Assembly: GCF_937127095.1 (NCBI RefSeq)
Contig: NZ_CAKZLP010000022.1
Location: 1 to 52,508, forward strand
Reading direction: 5' to 3'
Source of the DNA: an uncultured Amphritea sp.
GTDB lineage: Bacteria; Pseudomonadota; Gammaproteobacteria; Pseudomonadales; Balneatricaceae
DNA length: 52,508 nucleotides
The position numbers and the translations under genes are program-made. A model generated the notes under the pieces. That model searched no databases, was not told where the DNA came from, and saw nothing but the letters and a program-made list of their open reading frames with translations. Positions 52,076 through 52,508 of the stretch are shown here, one piece after another (position 1 is the first letter of the stretch; every line of letters starts with the position of its first letter).

Positions 52076-52369
52076 ATGACGACTGAACAAAAACGCACCT
52101 TTTGGCAAAAGCACATCGATGGCTGGCAGCAGAGCGGACTTTCTCAGCCAGAGTACTGCAAACAGCATGATCTGAAACTCGCCAATTTCGGCTACTGGCG
52201 CACCCGCCTGAGCAAACCCAAGCGGAGCAATAAATTCATCCCGGTCGATCTGGGGCCAAACGTCCAGGCCAGGGTGTCATTACCCAACGGCGTCCGCCTG
52301 GAAGTACCTATTCATACCCTGGCTGATGTGCTGCTGTTGCTGAATCGAGTAGCACGGGAGGACCTCTGA
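52076..52369 (+). CDS. tnpA: IS66-family accessory protein TnpA
   Basis: This 97-residue protein starts TTEQKRTFWQKHIDGWQQSG and has LSQPEYCKQHDLKLANFGYWRTRL, the helix-turn-helix-like part of IS66 TnpA (OrfA). It is needed for transposition together with TnpB and the DDE transposase TnpC. Its stop overlaps the TnpB start (TGATG). Confidence 0.9.
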   Translation: MTTEQKRTFWQKHIDGWQQSGLSQPEYCKQHDLKLANFGYWRTRLSKPKRSNKFIPVDLGPNVQARVSLPNGVRLEVPIHTLADVLLLLNRVAREDL

Positions 52370-52508
52370 TGCTTCGCCCCTCTGACAGCATACAGGTCTA
52401 CCTGTACGCTGAGCCCGTGGATATGCGTAAATCCATCGATGGCTTATCCGTACTGGTTGAGCAGGAAATGACGCTGTCTCCCAGCATGGAAGCCCTGTTT
52501 GTGTTCTG
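52369..52508 (+). CDS. tnpB: IS66-family TnpB, partial
   Basis: The visible 46 residues include MLRPSDSIQVYLYAEPVDMRKSIDGLSV, the start of the IS66 Orf2/TnpB protein (AEPVDMRKSIDGL is the family hallmark). The gene runs off the right edge, and the tnpC transposase gene must lie beyond it. Confidence 0.9.
   Translation, partial: MLRPSDSIQVYLYAEPVDMRKSIDGLSVLVEQEMTLSPSMEALFVF

Larger units (their letters stand above)
51995..52508 (+). mobile_element. IS66-family insertion sequence, left end (partial)
   Basis: The end GTAAGCGGTCGATAAACCCC begins at 51995; GTAAGCG is the usual start of IS66-family inverted repeats. It is followed by the tnpA- and tnpB-type genes. The element runs off the right edge, so its other end and the target duplication cannot be seen. 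Confidence 0.85.

Overview
The window looks like a chromosomal segment of a marine gammaproteobacterium, probably of the Oceanospirillales type. This rests on the long-form DapD with DapC, RlmA, GreB, YacL and a LetA/LetB lipid-transport operon, plus the density of c-di-GMP proteins. The species assignment is inference. Most of the window (about 1.7-43 kb) is ordinary, GC-moderate core genome. Both ends are accessory: AT-rich genes at 1-690, and a mosaic from about 43 kb onward of hairpin repeats, a toxin-antitoxin pair, AT-rich cargo and an IS66-family element.

Layout. 1-690: a lipoprotein fragment and a small membrane protein, both AT-rich. 690-1770: a gene-free stretch with a 115-bp inverted-repeat structure, two tRNA-Lys-like 3' ends exactly 180 bp apart, each followed by a terminator-like hairpin, and a 40-bp tandem repeat. 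1.77-5.1 kb: greB, the divergent yeiH/yeiE pair and a hypothetical gene. 5.2-10.6 kb (minus): a lysine/diaminopimelate cluster dapC-yffB-dapD-dapE followed by rlmA and two small genes. 10.8-18.4 kb: a PilZ protein, an RND pump with its adaptor, then a hydrolase, a Tda10-like kinase and a DUF2959 lipoprotein. 18.4-23.06 kb (minus): a letA-type gene split in two, letB with seven MCE domains, and a lipoprotein. 23.08-26.1 kb: fructosamine-kinase family protein, pdxH, an esterase, a SlyD-like FKBP and a Pmp3/YqaE peptide. 26.4-29.8 kb: a small ParC-like gene, a 40-residue membrane protein, and an AhpD-like/TetR divergent pair with three matching operator palindromes. 30-41.8 kb: four GGDEF proteins, a bufferin-type RiPP operon (bufA with a duplicated core, bufB, bufC), yacL and a cupin-like gene between two near-identical PAS-GGDEF genes. 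42-46.2 kb: AraC-GyrI regulator, CBS protein, YpfH-type esterase and a Phd-ParE module. 46.7-51.75 kb: membrane protein, DUF2726 protein, and a translationally coupled four-gene AT-rich operon that I read as an ABC-three-component (ABC-3C) conflict system. 52 kb: left end of an IS66-family element.

Three things stand out. First, the ABC-3C operon appears to have its effector split off as a separate small membrane protein that shares a short GDVF(V/I)GxK motif with the C-terminal component. Second, a family of CTAG-bounded hairpins is scattered through intergenic DNA. Their stems covary (GCGAC, GTCAC, GCGGC, GTCGC, GGAAAC) while the loops stay GNA on one strand; this resembles REP-like single-strand DNA elements. 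Third, the bufferin precursor carries two tandem six-cysteine cores in one polypeptide. All calls come from reading the sequence; no database search was run.
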